Origin: Bufo bufo
Lineage: Eukaryota; Chordata; Amphibia; Anura; Bufonidae
Reading direction: 5' to 3'
Assembly: GCF_905171765.1 (NCBI RefSeq)
Contig: NC_053391.1
Span: 687,885,257 to 687,949,256 of the forward strand
DNA length: 64,000 bases
Shown: one piece after another, positions 45,329 through 55,292 of the stretch
Position numbering within the stretch: position 1 is the stretch's first letter
Layout: each line of letters opens with the position of its first letter
Notes under the pieces: model-generated
The model's input: only the letters and a program-made list of their open reading frames with translations
Databases searched by the model: none
Told to the model about the DNA's origin: nothing
Program-made: the position numbers and the translations under genes

Positions 45329-45839
45329 CTGTGGGAAAGCACAACTTTGTAACAGCATCACACCAACATGTTATCATGCAACAGATCACTGGTGGAGACC
45401 TGAGAAGCATCAGTGAGTGATCATGAGAGTTATCACTGGTGGACTGTATGAAGTTAACAGTGAACTGTGTAGGGACAGCATTTTTTGTCTTGTATGAAAG
45501 CTTTGCGGATGTTTGGTTCCAAAACGATCCAGCTCAAATAGCCTCCAGGGTGACCAGTAGCCTGCAACCAACAACATCACCTGGAGAGAACTGTAACCAC
45601 CATGCATAGTGTGCCCTTTTAAAATGAACTATAACCACTATGCTTCTTGCGCCACTGTCAAGTGAAAAAGGGAAGTATAGGAAGAAGGTATGCAAAGGAG
45701 CACTTAACAAGCTCTGCCTGTAATGCTTCCAGATGTACTCACCCCAAAACAGCTATCTGCAGATGGGATGCTGGCTTAATTATTATCCAAGTCATGTCTC
45801 AAGACCTCTCAAAAGGTTTAACTTATTAAAAAAAGGTTT

Positions 45840-47060
45840 GACTTATAGGATAAATGCCTTACATCTTGGGTATTTTCTGGCAATGTTCTCTGCAGATCCT
45901 CACAAGCTCTGTCAGGTTGGATGGGGACAATTGGTGGACAGCCATTTTCAGGTCTCTGATAAAAGAGATGTTGTATTGGGTTCAAGTCAGGGCTCTGGCT
46001 GGGCCACTCAAGGACATTCACAAAGTTGTCCCTAAGCCACTCCTGTTTTGTCTTGACTGCATGCTTAGGGTCATTTTCTTTTTGGAAGATAAACCTTCGG
46101 CCCAGCCTGAGATCAAGAGTGCCCTGGATTAGGGGTGAGCAAACCCAAACTGTAAAGTTTGGGTTCGTACCGAACTTTGCGAGTATGGGTACCCGGACTC
46201 GAACCCGAACTTTTTCACTGACGTTCGGGTTTGGGCGATTTATGAATTATTTAATTATTTTCCATTGTAACATGGTTATATCGTAAAATAAAGGATTCTT
46301 AACCACTTAAGGACCACAGGTTTATACCCCCCTAGTGACCAGGCCCTTTTTTACAAATCGGCACTCCACAACTTTAGCGGTTTATTGCTCGGTCATGCAA
46401 CTTACCACCCAAATGAATTTTACCTCCTTTTCTTCTCACTAATAGAGCTTTCATTTGGTGGTATTTCATTGCTGCTGACATTTTTACTTTTCTTGTTATT
46501 AATCGAAATTTACCGATTTTTTTGCAAAAATCACTGCAGTTGTAAAAGGTTCGAGTTCGAACCTAAACTTTTACCTGAAGTTCTGCAAAACCTGGTGAAC
46601 TCAAAATTCCACAGGTTCGCTCATGACTATCCTGGATCAGGTTTTCATTCAGAATATCTTTGTACATTGCTCCATTCAGCTTTCCCTCAACCCTGACCAG
46701 TCTCTCTATCCCAGCTGTGAAAAACACCCCACAGCATCATGCTGCCACCACCATGCTTCACTGTAGGGATTGTATTGTGAAAGTGATAAACTTTGCCTGG
46801 TTTCCTCTAAACATGACGCTTAGAATTGAGGTCAAAAAGTTCAATCATTTTTTTTTATCCCATCTGTACAAAGGATCTGTGGACCATTGGGTTCTCGGTC
46901 ACCTCTCTTATCAAGGCCCTTTTCCCCCTTACTACTAGTGTGGAGTAACAGCCAGCTGTAGGAGGAGTCCTGAGGCCACTGTTCTTTTTGGAACTTGCAG
47001 CAGAATCTTTTTGTAGCTTTCTCCAAATTTGTGCCTCCTCAAAATCCTGTCTCATTAGGG
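45840..47060 (-). mobile_element. Tc1/mariner-like element relic interrupted by a hAT MITE
   Basis: The minus strand encodes degenerate Tc1 transposase pieces: an N-terminal/middle part at 47060-46640 and a C-terminal part at 46129-45840 that includes VLEWPSQSPDLNPIQ, the block before the last catalytic acidic residue. It is disrupted by stops and by the MITE at 46130-46629. Terminal inverted repeats were not found. Confidence 0.75.
46130..46629. mobile_element. hAT MITE (500 bp) inside the Tc1 relic
   Basis: It begins taggggtgagcaaacc and ends aggttcgctcatgacta. The flanks ccctggat (46122-46129) and tcctggat (46630-46637) match at 7 of 8 bases. The interior from 46299 contains ttaaccacttaaggaccaca, which resembles the end of the TTAA-flanked element at 57381, so a fragment of that family is embedded in it. 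No coding capacity. Confidence 0.88.
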
Positions 47061-47153
47061 GGCATCAAGTGCAGAATGATGGGGGAACTTATAGAACAAG
47101 CAGCAAGATAAAATGTGAAATAAGTTAAAGGGTCTAAATACGTCCAAATGCAC

Positions 47154-47213
<60 letters not shown>

Positions 47214-47214
47214 T
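47154..47214. repeat. (GATA)n microsatellite
   Basis: About 15 uninterrupted gata units. Confidence 0.98.
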
Positions 47215-47629
47215 AGCAGCAGTCTGGAATATTCAGTGGTGGTTGTCAGCAATATGCACTGTGATCCAGGGTAAAATGTCTGGTAAGCAGAGAATATTCC
47301 ATCACTCCAGAATATCAGTGAGAATTCAGCAATTTATTCACATTAGGACATTTTTCAATCAATGTGATACATGTAATTCCAAGTATTTATACCATGTGAT
47401 CATTTTACATAATTATGTGCAATTACATATACAGAGCATAAAAAGGTTAAATACAATACATGAAATATATAAAAGTGCTGATCAGCGTCATTACCGCGTA
47501 TAGTGTTCATCCCTTCCTGACACAGCCGCAGGAGAAGTTTTACTTTCTAATGGCACCATTTATTATTCCCTACAATGTAGTTCGAAGCTGGAAAAATTCT
47601 ACTGTGGTAAGACCGTAAACATAGGTACA
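47215..47629. other. No gene or repeat recognised
   Basis: AT-rich sequence without a supported frame. Confidence 0.3.
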
Positions 47630-47965
47630 CTGTGGAGGTATCTACTGTAAGAGCAGTCACACTATGGAGGTATCTACTGTAAGAGCAGTCACACTATGGA
47701 GGTTTCTCCTTTAAGAGCAGTCACATTATGGAGGACTCTACCATAAGAGCATTCACACTATGGAGGTCTCTACTGTAAGAGTGGTCACAGTATGCTTGTC
47801 TCTACTGTAACAGCAGAGCGGTCACACTATGGAGGTTTCTACTGACAGTGTGGTCTCATAATGGAGGTCTCTACTATAGGAGCAGTCAAGCTATATAGAT
47901 CTCAACTGTAAGAGTGGTCACACTAAGGAAGTCTCGACTGTAAGAGCAGTTACACTATGGAGCTT
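47630..47965. repeat. Minisatellite, ~32-bp units
   Basis: About ten units of tatggaggtctctactgtaa followed by gagcagtcacac, imperfect. Confidence 0.85.
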
Positions 47966-48403
47966 CTTCGAATTTGACAGGAAGAATCTTTTCTTCTTCC
48001 TCAGGATGAAGGTTGCAGGATTATACAGTAGGTGGAGATAGATGAACATCTTTCAGCACTTCCTTGCTATGTTAGCTTGGATTTTGGCAATATGTAGGTG
48101 CCACCAAAAAGATTCACTTTTTTTTCTCCAGAGATCAACAATTCCATTATGAACATGTAAACCAGTGCTTCATGGCTGAGCCTTTGCTGCCTTTCGCCAT
48201 TTCCATTACATACATGACCAGAGCTCCTTAAATAGGCCAACATTTGGTAGCCATCAGAAGTGGCTTCTGATGGTAAAGTGGACACTGAGCTCTCCAGTAT
48301 GACCACCTCCACTATCTTTACCGATAGAGATTTCTTGATGTTTTGACCCTGATATCAATGTGAGTGACTCGTAGTGACCTCTCTGCTGAAAACAACACCC
48401 ATT
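47966..48403. other. Unassigned sequence
   Basis: An 81-codon minus-strand frame (48067-48312) shows no recognisable domain and is probably chance. Confidence 0.25.
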
Positions 48404-48405
48404 TA

Positions 48406-50176
48406 CAGTATCTAGCAAAAGTGAGTACACCCCTCACATTTTTGTCAATATTTTATTATATCTTTTCATGGGACAACACTGAGGATCTGACACTTTCATA
48501 CATGTAAAGTAGTCAGTGTACAGCTTTTATAACAGTAAAATTGGTGTGCCCTCAAAATAACTCAACACAAAGCCATTAATGTCTAAACCACTGGAAACAA
48601 AAGTGAGTACACCCCTAAGTGAAAATGGCCAAATGGTGCCGAAAGTGTCAATATTCTGTGTGGCCACTATTATTTTCCAGCACTGCCTTAACTTGGGCAT
48701 GGAGTTCACTAGAGCTTCACGGGTTGCCACTGGAATCCTCTTCCACTCCTCAATGACGGAGCTGGTGGATGTTAGAGAACTTGCACTCCTCCAGCTTCCG
48801 TTTGACTATGCCCCACAGATGGTCAATAGGGTTTACCTCTGGAGACATGCTTTGCCCGTCCAGCACCTTTACCCTCAGTTTCTTTAGCAATGCAGTGGTC
48901 GTCCTGGATGTGAGTTTTGGGTCGTTATCATTTTAGAATACTGCCCTGCAGCCCAGTTTCCGCAGGGAGGGGATCATGTTTTGCTTCAGTATGTCACAGT
49001 ACATGTTGGCATTCGTGGTTCCCTCAATAAACTGTAGCTCCCTACAGCCAGCAGCAATCATGCAGCCGCAAACCATGACCCTCCCACCACCATGCTTCAC
49101 TGTAGGCAAGACACACTTGTCTTTGTACTCCTCACCTGGTTGCCTCCACACACGCTTGACACCATCTGAACCAAATAGGTTTATCCTGGTCTTGTCAGAT
49201 CATGCTTAGTGCAATTGTCTGTATCATGTATGTGCACCCCTTAACATATGTACAGCGTCATGGAATTAATGGCGCTTTAATAATAAATAATAATAATCAG
49301 ACCACAGGACATGGTTCCAGTAATCCATGCCCTTAGTCTGCTTGTCTTCAGCAAACTGTTTGCAGGCTTTTTTGCACATCATTTCTAAAAGAGGCTTCCT
49401 TCTGGAATGACAGCCATGCAGACCAATTTTATGCAGTGTGCAGAGTATGGTCTGAGCACTGACAGGTGGACCCCACACCTTTAACCTCTGCAGCAATGCT
49501 GGCAGCACTCATACAACCTCTGGCTATTACGCTGAGCACTGACAGGCTGGCCCCCCACTTCTTTAAACTCTGCGGCAATGCTGGCAGCACTCATACAACC
49601 TCTGGATATGATGCTCAGCACGTGCACCCAACTTCTTTGGTTGACCATGGCGAGGCCTGTTCTGAGTGGAACCTGTCTTGCTAAACTGCTGTATGGTCTT
49701 GGCCACCGTGCTGCAGCTCAGTGTCAGGGTGTTGGCAATCTTTTTATATCCTCGGCCATCTTTATGTAGAGCAACAATTATTTTTTCAGATCCTCAGAGA
49801 GTTCTTTGCCATGAGGAGCCATGTTGAACTTCCAGTGACCAGTATGAGAGAGTGTGAAAGTGATAACACCAAATTTACCTCACCTGCTCACCATTCACAC
49901 CTCAGACCTTGTAACACTAATGAGTCACATGACACCAGGGAGGGAAAATGGCTTATTGGGCACAATTTGGCCATTTTCACTTAGGTTTAGACATTAATGG
50001 CTTTGTGTTGAGTTATTTTGAGGGCACGCCCAATTCACACTGTTATACAAGCTGTACACTGACTACTTTACATTGTATCAAAGGGTCAGATCTTCAGTGT
50101 TGTCTCAGGAAAATATATAATAAAATATTTTTAAAAAAATTTGAGGGGTGTACTCACTTTTGTGAGATATGTACTG
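48406..50176 (-). mobile_element. Tc1/mariner-like element with TA duplication, degenerate
   Basis: The ends cagtatctagcaaaagtgag (48406) and ctcacttttgtgagatatgtactg (to 50176, reverse) are inverted repeats flanked by TA (48404-48405, 50177-50178). The minus strand carries relic transposase pieces: [38 protein letters not shown]. Stops and shifts are many, plus an insertion at about 49216-49300. The element's right end lies 70 bp beyond the odorant receptor stop codon. Confidence 0.92.
49216..49300. mobile_element. Short insertion with SINE/LINE-type tail in the Tc1 relic
   Basis: The segment ending gtacagcgtcatggaattaa, then tggcgctttaataataaataataataat, interrupts the transposase sequence (cttgtcagatcatg continuing at cagaccacagg). 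The tail resembles 3' ends of CR1/L2-derived SINEs. Bases like atcaga at both sides may be the duplication. Confidence 0.55.
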
Positions 50177-50246
50177 TATATGAGAAGTGGAGAAGCATAT
50201 TCATTTATTTGGTTCTTTACTGTTATAATTATAATTTTTCCACACC

Positions 50247-51176
50247 TCATTGTGAACAACAGACACAAGATATTGTGCAATTTTTTCTTATATGCTTTTG
50301 AAAAACTTCATCTCTTACACCATAGATCAGCGGACTAAGGAATCTGGGCACACATGTGAACAAAACATAGTTCAAAACAATTATAAAATATGTGTAGCTA
50401 TTTATATAGATCTCGGTTACGGTGTTGATGAAGTAGGCCATACATAACATTAGCTGGAAGGCATGAAGCATCACAGTTTTACCAGCTTTAAGGGCTGAAG
50501 AACCACCAGAACCGACCCTCCTGGCAACCAGCATGACATTAATGTAGGTAAATACAATGATCAAGACCACCACGGAGAAGCTGAAGATATTGGTAAAGCT
50601 CCTGATCACATTTTTTATGGGGCTTACCATCAACACTGAACCATCGCACAACACATAAAGAAAATATGAAGTTCTCTTTGTAAAGTACATTGTGATAATG
50701 AAGTTTATACTACATAGAGACAACCCTATGACCCAGATCACAGCAATTGCATATTTTGCTCTCCTTGGTGTACACAACTGTGCATGTCTCAACGGGAAAC
50801 ATATGGCTATGTAACGTTCTAGAGACATGACGGCCAAGTTGTATGGGGTCACTAGAAAGGAAGTGCCATTCAAAGTGTGAATGATCAAACAGATGATCAT
50901 GGGGAAGTATACAGCATGCATGTAAGACACTACAATAAAATTTGTGATGATGATATAAAACGTGTCATTGATGAGCATGTAAACAAACAGGATGTATCGA
51001 GGGTCCTCCTGCATGTGAGGAGTGGTGAAGAAGACCTTCAGCATAATGACGATGAAGTAGAAGAAGAAGAAGAAACACAAAAGGGACGTAATCAGAAAAA
51101 CATTTCGGGTGACATCATCAACTTTATAAGAGAAGATCATGGTAGCATTCCCAGGAACAGATGTAAAATTCACCAT
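50247..51176 (-). CDS. Odorant receptor, 131-2-like family (7-transmembrane GPCR)
   Basis: An intact single-exon frame of 309 codons from the ATG at 51176; an upstream in-frame ATG (51245) would add 23 residues without signal character, and MVNFTSVPGNATM is the usual start for this family. Two N-terminal glycosylation sequons (N3, N10) are followed by seven hydrophobic segments (about 26-48, 61-84, 91-115, 141-163, 191-214, 230-252, 262-282). C96 and C177 can form the extracellular disulfide. E120-R121-Y122 in SLERYIAICFPLRHAQLC is the DRY-equivalent, and SPLIYGVRDE is the NPxxY-equivalent. Fish and amphibian members act in olfactory neurons as ligand-gated G-protein activators; the ligand is unknown. 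No defect is seen. A Tc1 element abuts its 3' side. Confidence 0.93.
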   Translation of the reverse strand: MVNFTSVPGNATMIFSYKVDDVTRNVFLITSLLCFFFFFYFIVIMLKVFFTTPHMQEDPRYILFVYMLINDTFYIIITNFIVVSYMHAVYFPMIICLIIHTLNGTSFLVTPYNLAVMSLERYIAICFPLRHAQLCTPRRAKYAIAVIWVIGLSLCSINFIITMYFTKRTSYFLYVLCDGSVLMVSPIKNVIRSFTNIFSFSVVVLIIVFTYINVMLVARRVGSGGSSALKAGKTVMLHAFQLMLCMAYFINTVTEIYINSYTYFIIVLNYVLFTCVPRFLSPLIYGVRDEVFQKHIRKNCTISCVCCSQ

Positions 51177-51268
51177 TGGAAACTGGATGGTAGCAATTCT
51201 TCTAGGATATCTCAGTGTTGAGCTCGTCAGATGTCTAGAATACATAAATATCTGGATTATAAGTCACT

Positions 51269-51440
51269 TAGGGGAAGATTTATCAAACGGGTGTAAAGTA
51301 GAATTGGCCTAATTGTCCATAGCAATCAATCAGATTCCATCTTTTGTTTTCCAAAGAAGCTGTGAAAAATGAAAGGTGGCATCTGATAGGTTGCTATGGG
51401 CAACTAAGCCAGTTCTACATTACACCAGTTTGATAAGTAG
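51269..51440. mobile_element. Palindromic MITE (gatttatcaaac type)
   Basis: The sequence ggaagatttatcaaacgggt opens a near-palindrome. The first half contains ccatagcaatcaatcagatt and the second half gatctgatagg-type complement, then ttgctatgggcaactaagcc, closing at caccagtttgataa. This is a frequent foldback repeat in frog DNA as far as I know. Confidence 0.8.
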
Positions 51441-51740
51441 ATACTCATTTTAGAAGTAGGTGCAGCACTAAAGAAGTCTAATGTCCATGTTTCTGGGGAC
51501 AGGAGACTAAAAGTGCTCTGAAAAAAAAAAAATTGGCGTTCCAAAAAAAACAAACAAAAAAACAATTGTGTTGTTTTTTGGAACGTCCTGCTCTTTCATG
51601 TGATTTTCACATTATCATTATGTTTTGTTTTTTTGTAAAAATCAAAGGTTTGAGCAGCTCTCACCTGCCGAGGATTCCACTGTTATAGCACGGAACAACT
51701 CCTTCACCCGAATCAGGAGCAAATATGGAGATATGAAGAA
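51441..51740. other. No gene recognised; A-rich runs
   Basis: Contains poly(A)/aaac runs at 51520-51565. Nothing else is supported. Confidence 0.3.
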
Positions 51741-52007
51741 AGAAGAGGTTTTGTCCAGCTTGTGGTTGTGGTAATCCAAAAAGGCTCTTTATTCGATAAT
51801 CAATATAAAAATCCAGAAACAGGAATGCACGGTCTACATGTTTCGGCACAATTCAATTTTAGCCCTTACCATAGTCATGAGTAAGGGCTAAAATTGAATT
51901 GTGCCTGAAACATGTAGACCGTGCATTCCTGTACCTGGATTTTATATTGATTATCGAATAAAGAGCCTTTTTGGATTACCAACCACAAGCTGGACAAAAC
52001 CTCTTCT
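51741..52007. repeat. Inverted repeat, ~129-bp arms with 11-bp spacer
   Basis: The left arm 51741-51869 (agaagaggttttgtccagct ... ttagccctta) is matched by its complement at 51881-52007, with a few mismatches and small indels. The spacer is catagtcatga. The arms contain acatgtagaccgtgcattcc, a word reminiscent of retroelement terminal repeats. A transcript would form a long hairpin. Confidence 0.92.
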
Positions 52008-53154
52008 GTCTTCATTATGTTTTTTTATATAGTTGATTATTCTCCAAGCACTTTTGGTCTTCTTATATTGCCTTGTTCTGGACTTGTGCTGTTCATTGTG
52101 GTGGATTGCTGAATCCTGTTGTGGATGTTTTTTAATGGTATTTGTCTGCTTATTTTTTCTATGCATTCTTAATAAACTATTGTGATTTTGTATATATTTT
52201 TGCCGTGCCTTTAGTATCCATCTACATTATCTTATTGTGTGAGAAAAGCTTATAGAGGGGTTTATGAGTAATAGACCCCTCCCTATGATACCTATATGAC
52301 ATAATATAAAACTTGGCGTACATCTAACCATACTGTATCTTTTATATATGTGCCTGTAGTGAAGTCCGTGATCTGCTTGAAGATGGCCATAGACATTAAG
52401 GAGACTAATAAAATTGCCTTTTCATGCTAGTCATTGATGGGGTCCAACCTCATAGTGATAAATCTGGCCATACCTCTGTCTAGAACAGTGGTCTCCAACT
52501 TATGACTCTCCAGTGCAGTAGGTAAAGACCATTTCTCTTGGGTTTGGAAGAAGAGACACAAACCTAGAAGGTGTCACTAACATCTATCATCTATATATTC
52601 AGTATCTATATGCAAATTTAATGAATACTCACAGTTCTATAGTCAGCATTACCGTGTAGACACATGAGGGCTTCAGCTGTGTTTCTCTGAGGCTTCTGCA
52701 GGGTGCACATATTTATAGTTGTAGGATGAAGCTCCCAGTAGAGTGCGTTGTCCCTGGATTCAAGGAATTATGGATCGCAATATATAATTATAACACTAGA
52801 GAAATAGAAAGCTATTTCAGTATCTTAGTTTTGAGGTTGTAAATGAGTCTCTGGAGATTCTTCTCAAACTTTCCCTTCACAGCCGTGGTTCTGCATGACT
52901 CAAAGGTGTAATAGCTGAGGTCTGGTTGTCCAGTGACCGAGATGGCATAGCCTACAGTGTGATCTAGATAGGCATGGATAGTAGGGATTGGGTTGGGATT
53001 GGGTAAGTCCTTAGGGCAGTAGGGTGAACCATGCGAATGATGAAAAGGTTGGTGAATAGATTCTGTATACTTACCAAAATTGAAGTTTCAAGTTTGGGCC
53101 ATTTATGCTTAAGTCAGGAATCCCCAACCTGCCCACTTTGATAAGGTTTGTATA
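52008..53154. other. Unassigned, probably old or unique sequence
   Basis: No gene or recognisable repeat. On the minus strand this lies upstream of the odorant receptor and could hold its promoter or a 5' noncoding exon, but no specific signal can be supported. Confidence 0.3.
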
Positions 53155-53532
53155 TACAGTTGCAAGAAAAAGTATGTGAACCCTTTGGAATGATATGGAT
53201 TTCTGCACAAATTGGTCATAAAATGTAATCTGATCTTCATCTAAGTCACAACAATAGACAATCACAGTCTGCTTAAACTAATAACACACAAAGAATTAAA
53301 TGTTACCATGTTTTTATTGAACACACCATGTAAACATTCACAGTGCAGGTGGAAAAAGTATGTGAACCCCTAGACTAATGACTTCTCCAAGAGCTAATTG
53401 GAGTGAGGTGTCAGCCAACTGGAGTCCAATCAATGAGATGAGATTGGAGGTGTTGGTTACAGCTGCCCTGCCCTATAAAAAACACACACCTGTTCTGGGT
53501 TTGCTTTTCACAAGAAGCATTGCCTGATGTGA

Positions 53533-54557
53533 ATGATGCCTCGCACAAAAGAGCTCTCAGAAGACCTACGATTAAGAATTATTGACTTGCATAAAGCTGG
53601 AAAGGGTTATAAAAGTATCTCCAAAAGCCTTGCTGTTCATCAGTCCATGGTAAGACAAATTGTCTATAAATGGAGAAAGTTCAGCACTGTTGCTACTCTC
53701 CCTAGGAGTGGCCGTCCTGTAAAGATGACTGCAAGAGCACAGCGCAGACTGCTCAATGAGGTGAAGAAGAATCCTAGAGTGTCAGCTAAAGACTGACAAA
53801 AGTCTCTAGCATATGCTAACATCCCTGTTAGTGAATCTACTATACGTAAAACACAAAACATTAATGGATTTCATGGGAGGATACCACAGAGGAAGCCACT
53901 GCTGTCCAAAAAAAAATTGCTGCACGTTTACAGTTTGCACAAGAGCACCTGGATGTTCCACAGCAGTACTGGCAAAATATTCTGTGGACAGATAAAACCA
54001 AAGTTGAGTTGTTTGGAAGAAACACACAACACTATGTGTGGAGAAAAAGAGGCACAGCACACCAACATCAAAACCTCATCCCAACTGTGAAGTATGGCGG
54101 TAGGGGCATCATGGTTTGGGGCTGCTTTGCTGCGTTAGGGCTTGGATGGATTGCTATCATCAAAGGAAAAATGAATTCCCAAGTTTATCAAGACATTTTG
54201 CCGGAGAACTTAAGGCCATCTGTCCACCAGCTGAAGCTCAACAGAAGATGAGTGTTGCAACAGGACAACGACCCAAAGCATAAAAGTAAATCAACAACAG
54301 AATGGCTTAAACAGAAGAAAATACACCTTCTGGAGTGGCCCAGTCAGAGTCCTGACCTCAACCTGATTGAGATGCTGTGGCTTGACCTCAAGAAATCGAT
54401 TCAAACCAGACATCCCAAGAATATTGCTGAACTGAAACAGTTCTGTAAAGAAGAATGGTCAAAAATTACCCCTGACCGTTGTGCACGTCTGATCTGCAAC
54501 TACAGGAAATGTTTGGTTGAAGTTATTGCTGCCAAAGGAGGTTCAACCAGTTATTAA
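53533..54557 (+). pseudogene. Tc1-like transposase, broken by stops and shifts
   Basis: The frame starts [20 protein letters not shown], a paired-like helix-turn-helix ([22 protein letters not shown]), and stops at 53794-53796. After frameshifts, 54009-54251 holds NTQHYVWRKRG, PTVKYGGRGIMVWGCF and a stop. 54252-54557 holds the second Asp in QQDNDPKHKSK and the Glu/Asp block WPSQSPDLNLIEMLWLDLK, ending AAKGGSTSY. Tc1 transposases cut and paste at TA; this copy has at least two stops and one shift. Confidence 0.93.
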
Positions 54558-54776
54558 ATCCAAGGGTTCACATACTTTTTCCACCTGCACTGTGAATGTT
54601 TACATGGTGTGTTCAATAAAAACATTGTAAAATGTAATTATTTGTATGTTATTAGTTTAAGAAGACTGTGATTGTCTATTGTTGTGACATAGATGAAGAT
54701 CAGATCACATTTTATGACCAATTTGTGCAGAAATCAAACTAATAACAAAGGGTTCACATACTTTTTCTTGCAACTG

Positions 54777-54886
54777 ACCTATGTGCACAGACCTGCCTGT
54801 ACCCTATTTTATAGAAGCCTAATAAACTGGACGTTTTATCTTGGAATTGGTGAGTGCCGCTGTCTCCTTCTCATCTCTCTCCTGAA
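54777..54886. mobile_element. 110-bp insertion flanked by an 18-bp direct repeat
   Basis: tactttttcttgcaactg occurs at 54759-54776 and again at 54887-54904, with 110 bp between. The insert has aataaactgg in the middle and ends ctctctcctgaa. An 18-bp duplication suits target-primed retrotransposition of a short RNA or an end-joining duplication. Confidence 0.75.
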
Positions 54887-55292
54887 TACTTTTTCTTGCA
54901 ACTGTATACAGCCTGTTTTACTGTTTGGCTCACAGGATTGTCTTGACAAAGCCAGGACTGTTCGCAAGTAGTGATGGACGAACATCTGATCGTGCGATCG
55001 CTCGAACTCGCTCAAATGTTTGCGAACCAAAGGTTCGCGCAGGTCCCATTAATTTTAATGGCAGGCGAACATGAAAAACCTCCACGTAATATTTGCAGCC
55101 ACAAAATACTTAGTAGATGCGCACACATAGTCCCACAACATGGACACTGACATACCAGTAGTATTAAGCGAATTTGCGATCGACAAGCATTCTTTTTTTA
55201 TCGACGGAATTTCGGCAAAGTATTAATCGCAAGAGCACATGCGCTCAGAAGGCGTGGCCTACAGCAACTGGTTTACACCGACTAGCAATTAG

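Larger units (their letters stand above)
53157..54904 (+). mobile_element. Tc1/mariner-like element with TA duplication and a small insertion
   Basis: The left end cagttgcaagaaaaagtatg (53157) and right end tactttttcttgcaactg (54887-54904) are inverted repeats flanked by TA (53155-53156 and 54905-54906). Internal inverted repeats lie at 53330-53370 and 54560-54610 (ggtggaaaaagtatgtgaac). A 110-bp insertion at 54777-54886 duplicates the last 18 bp of the terminus. The transposase is broken. Confidence 0.93.

Noticed and set aside
47154..47252. Leu/Ser/Ile/Tyr repeat peptides near 47055-47252 and 31548-31787
   Set aside because: Translations of the gata/tatc microsatellites.
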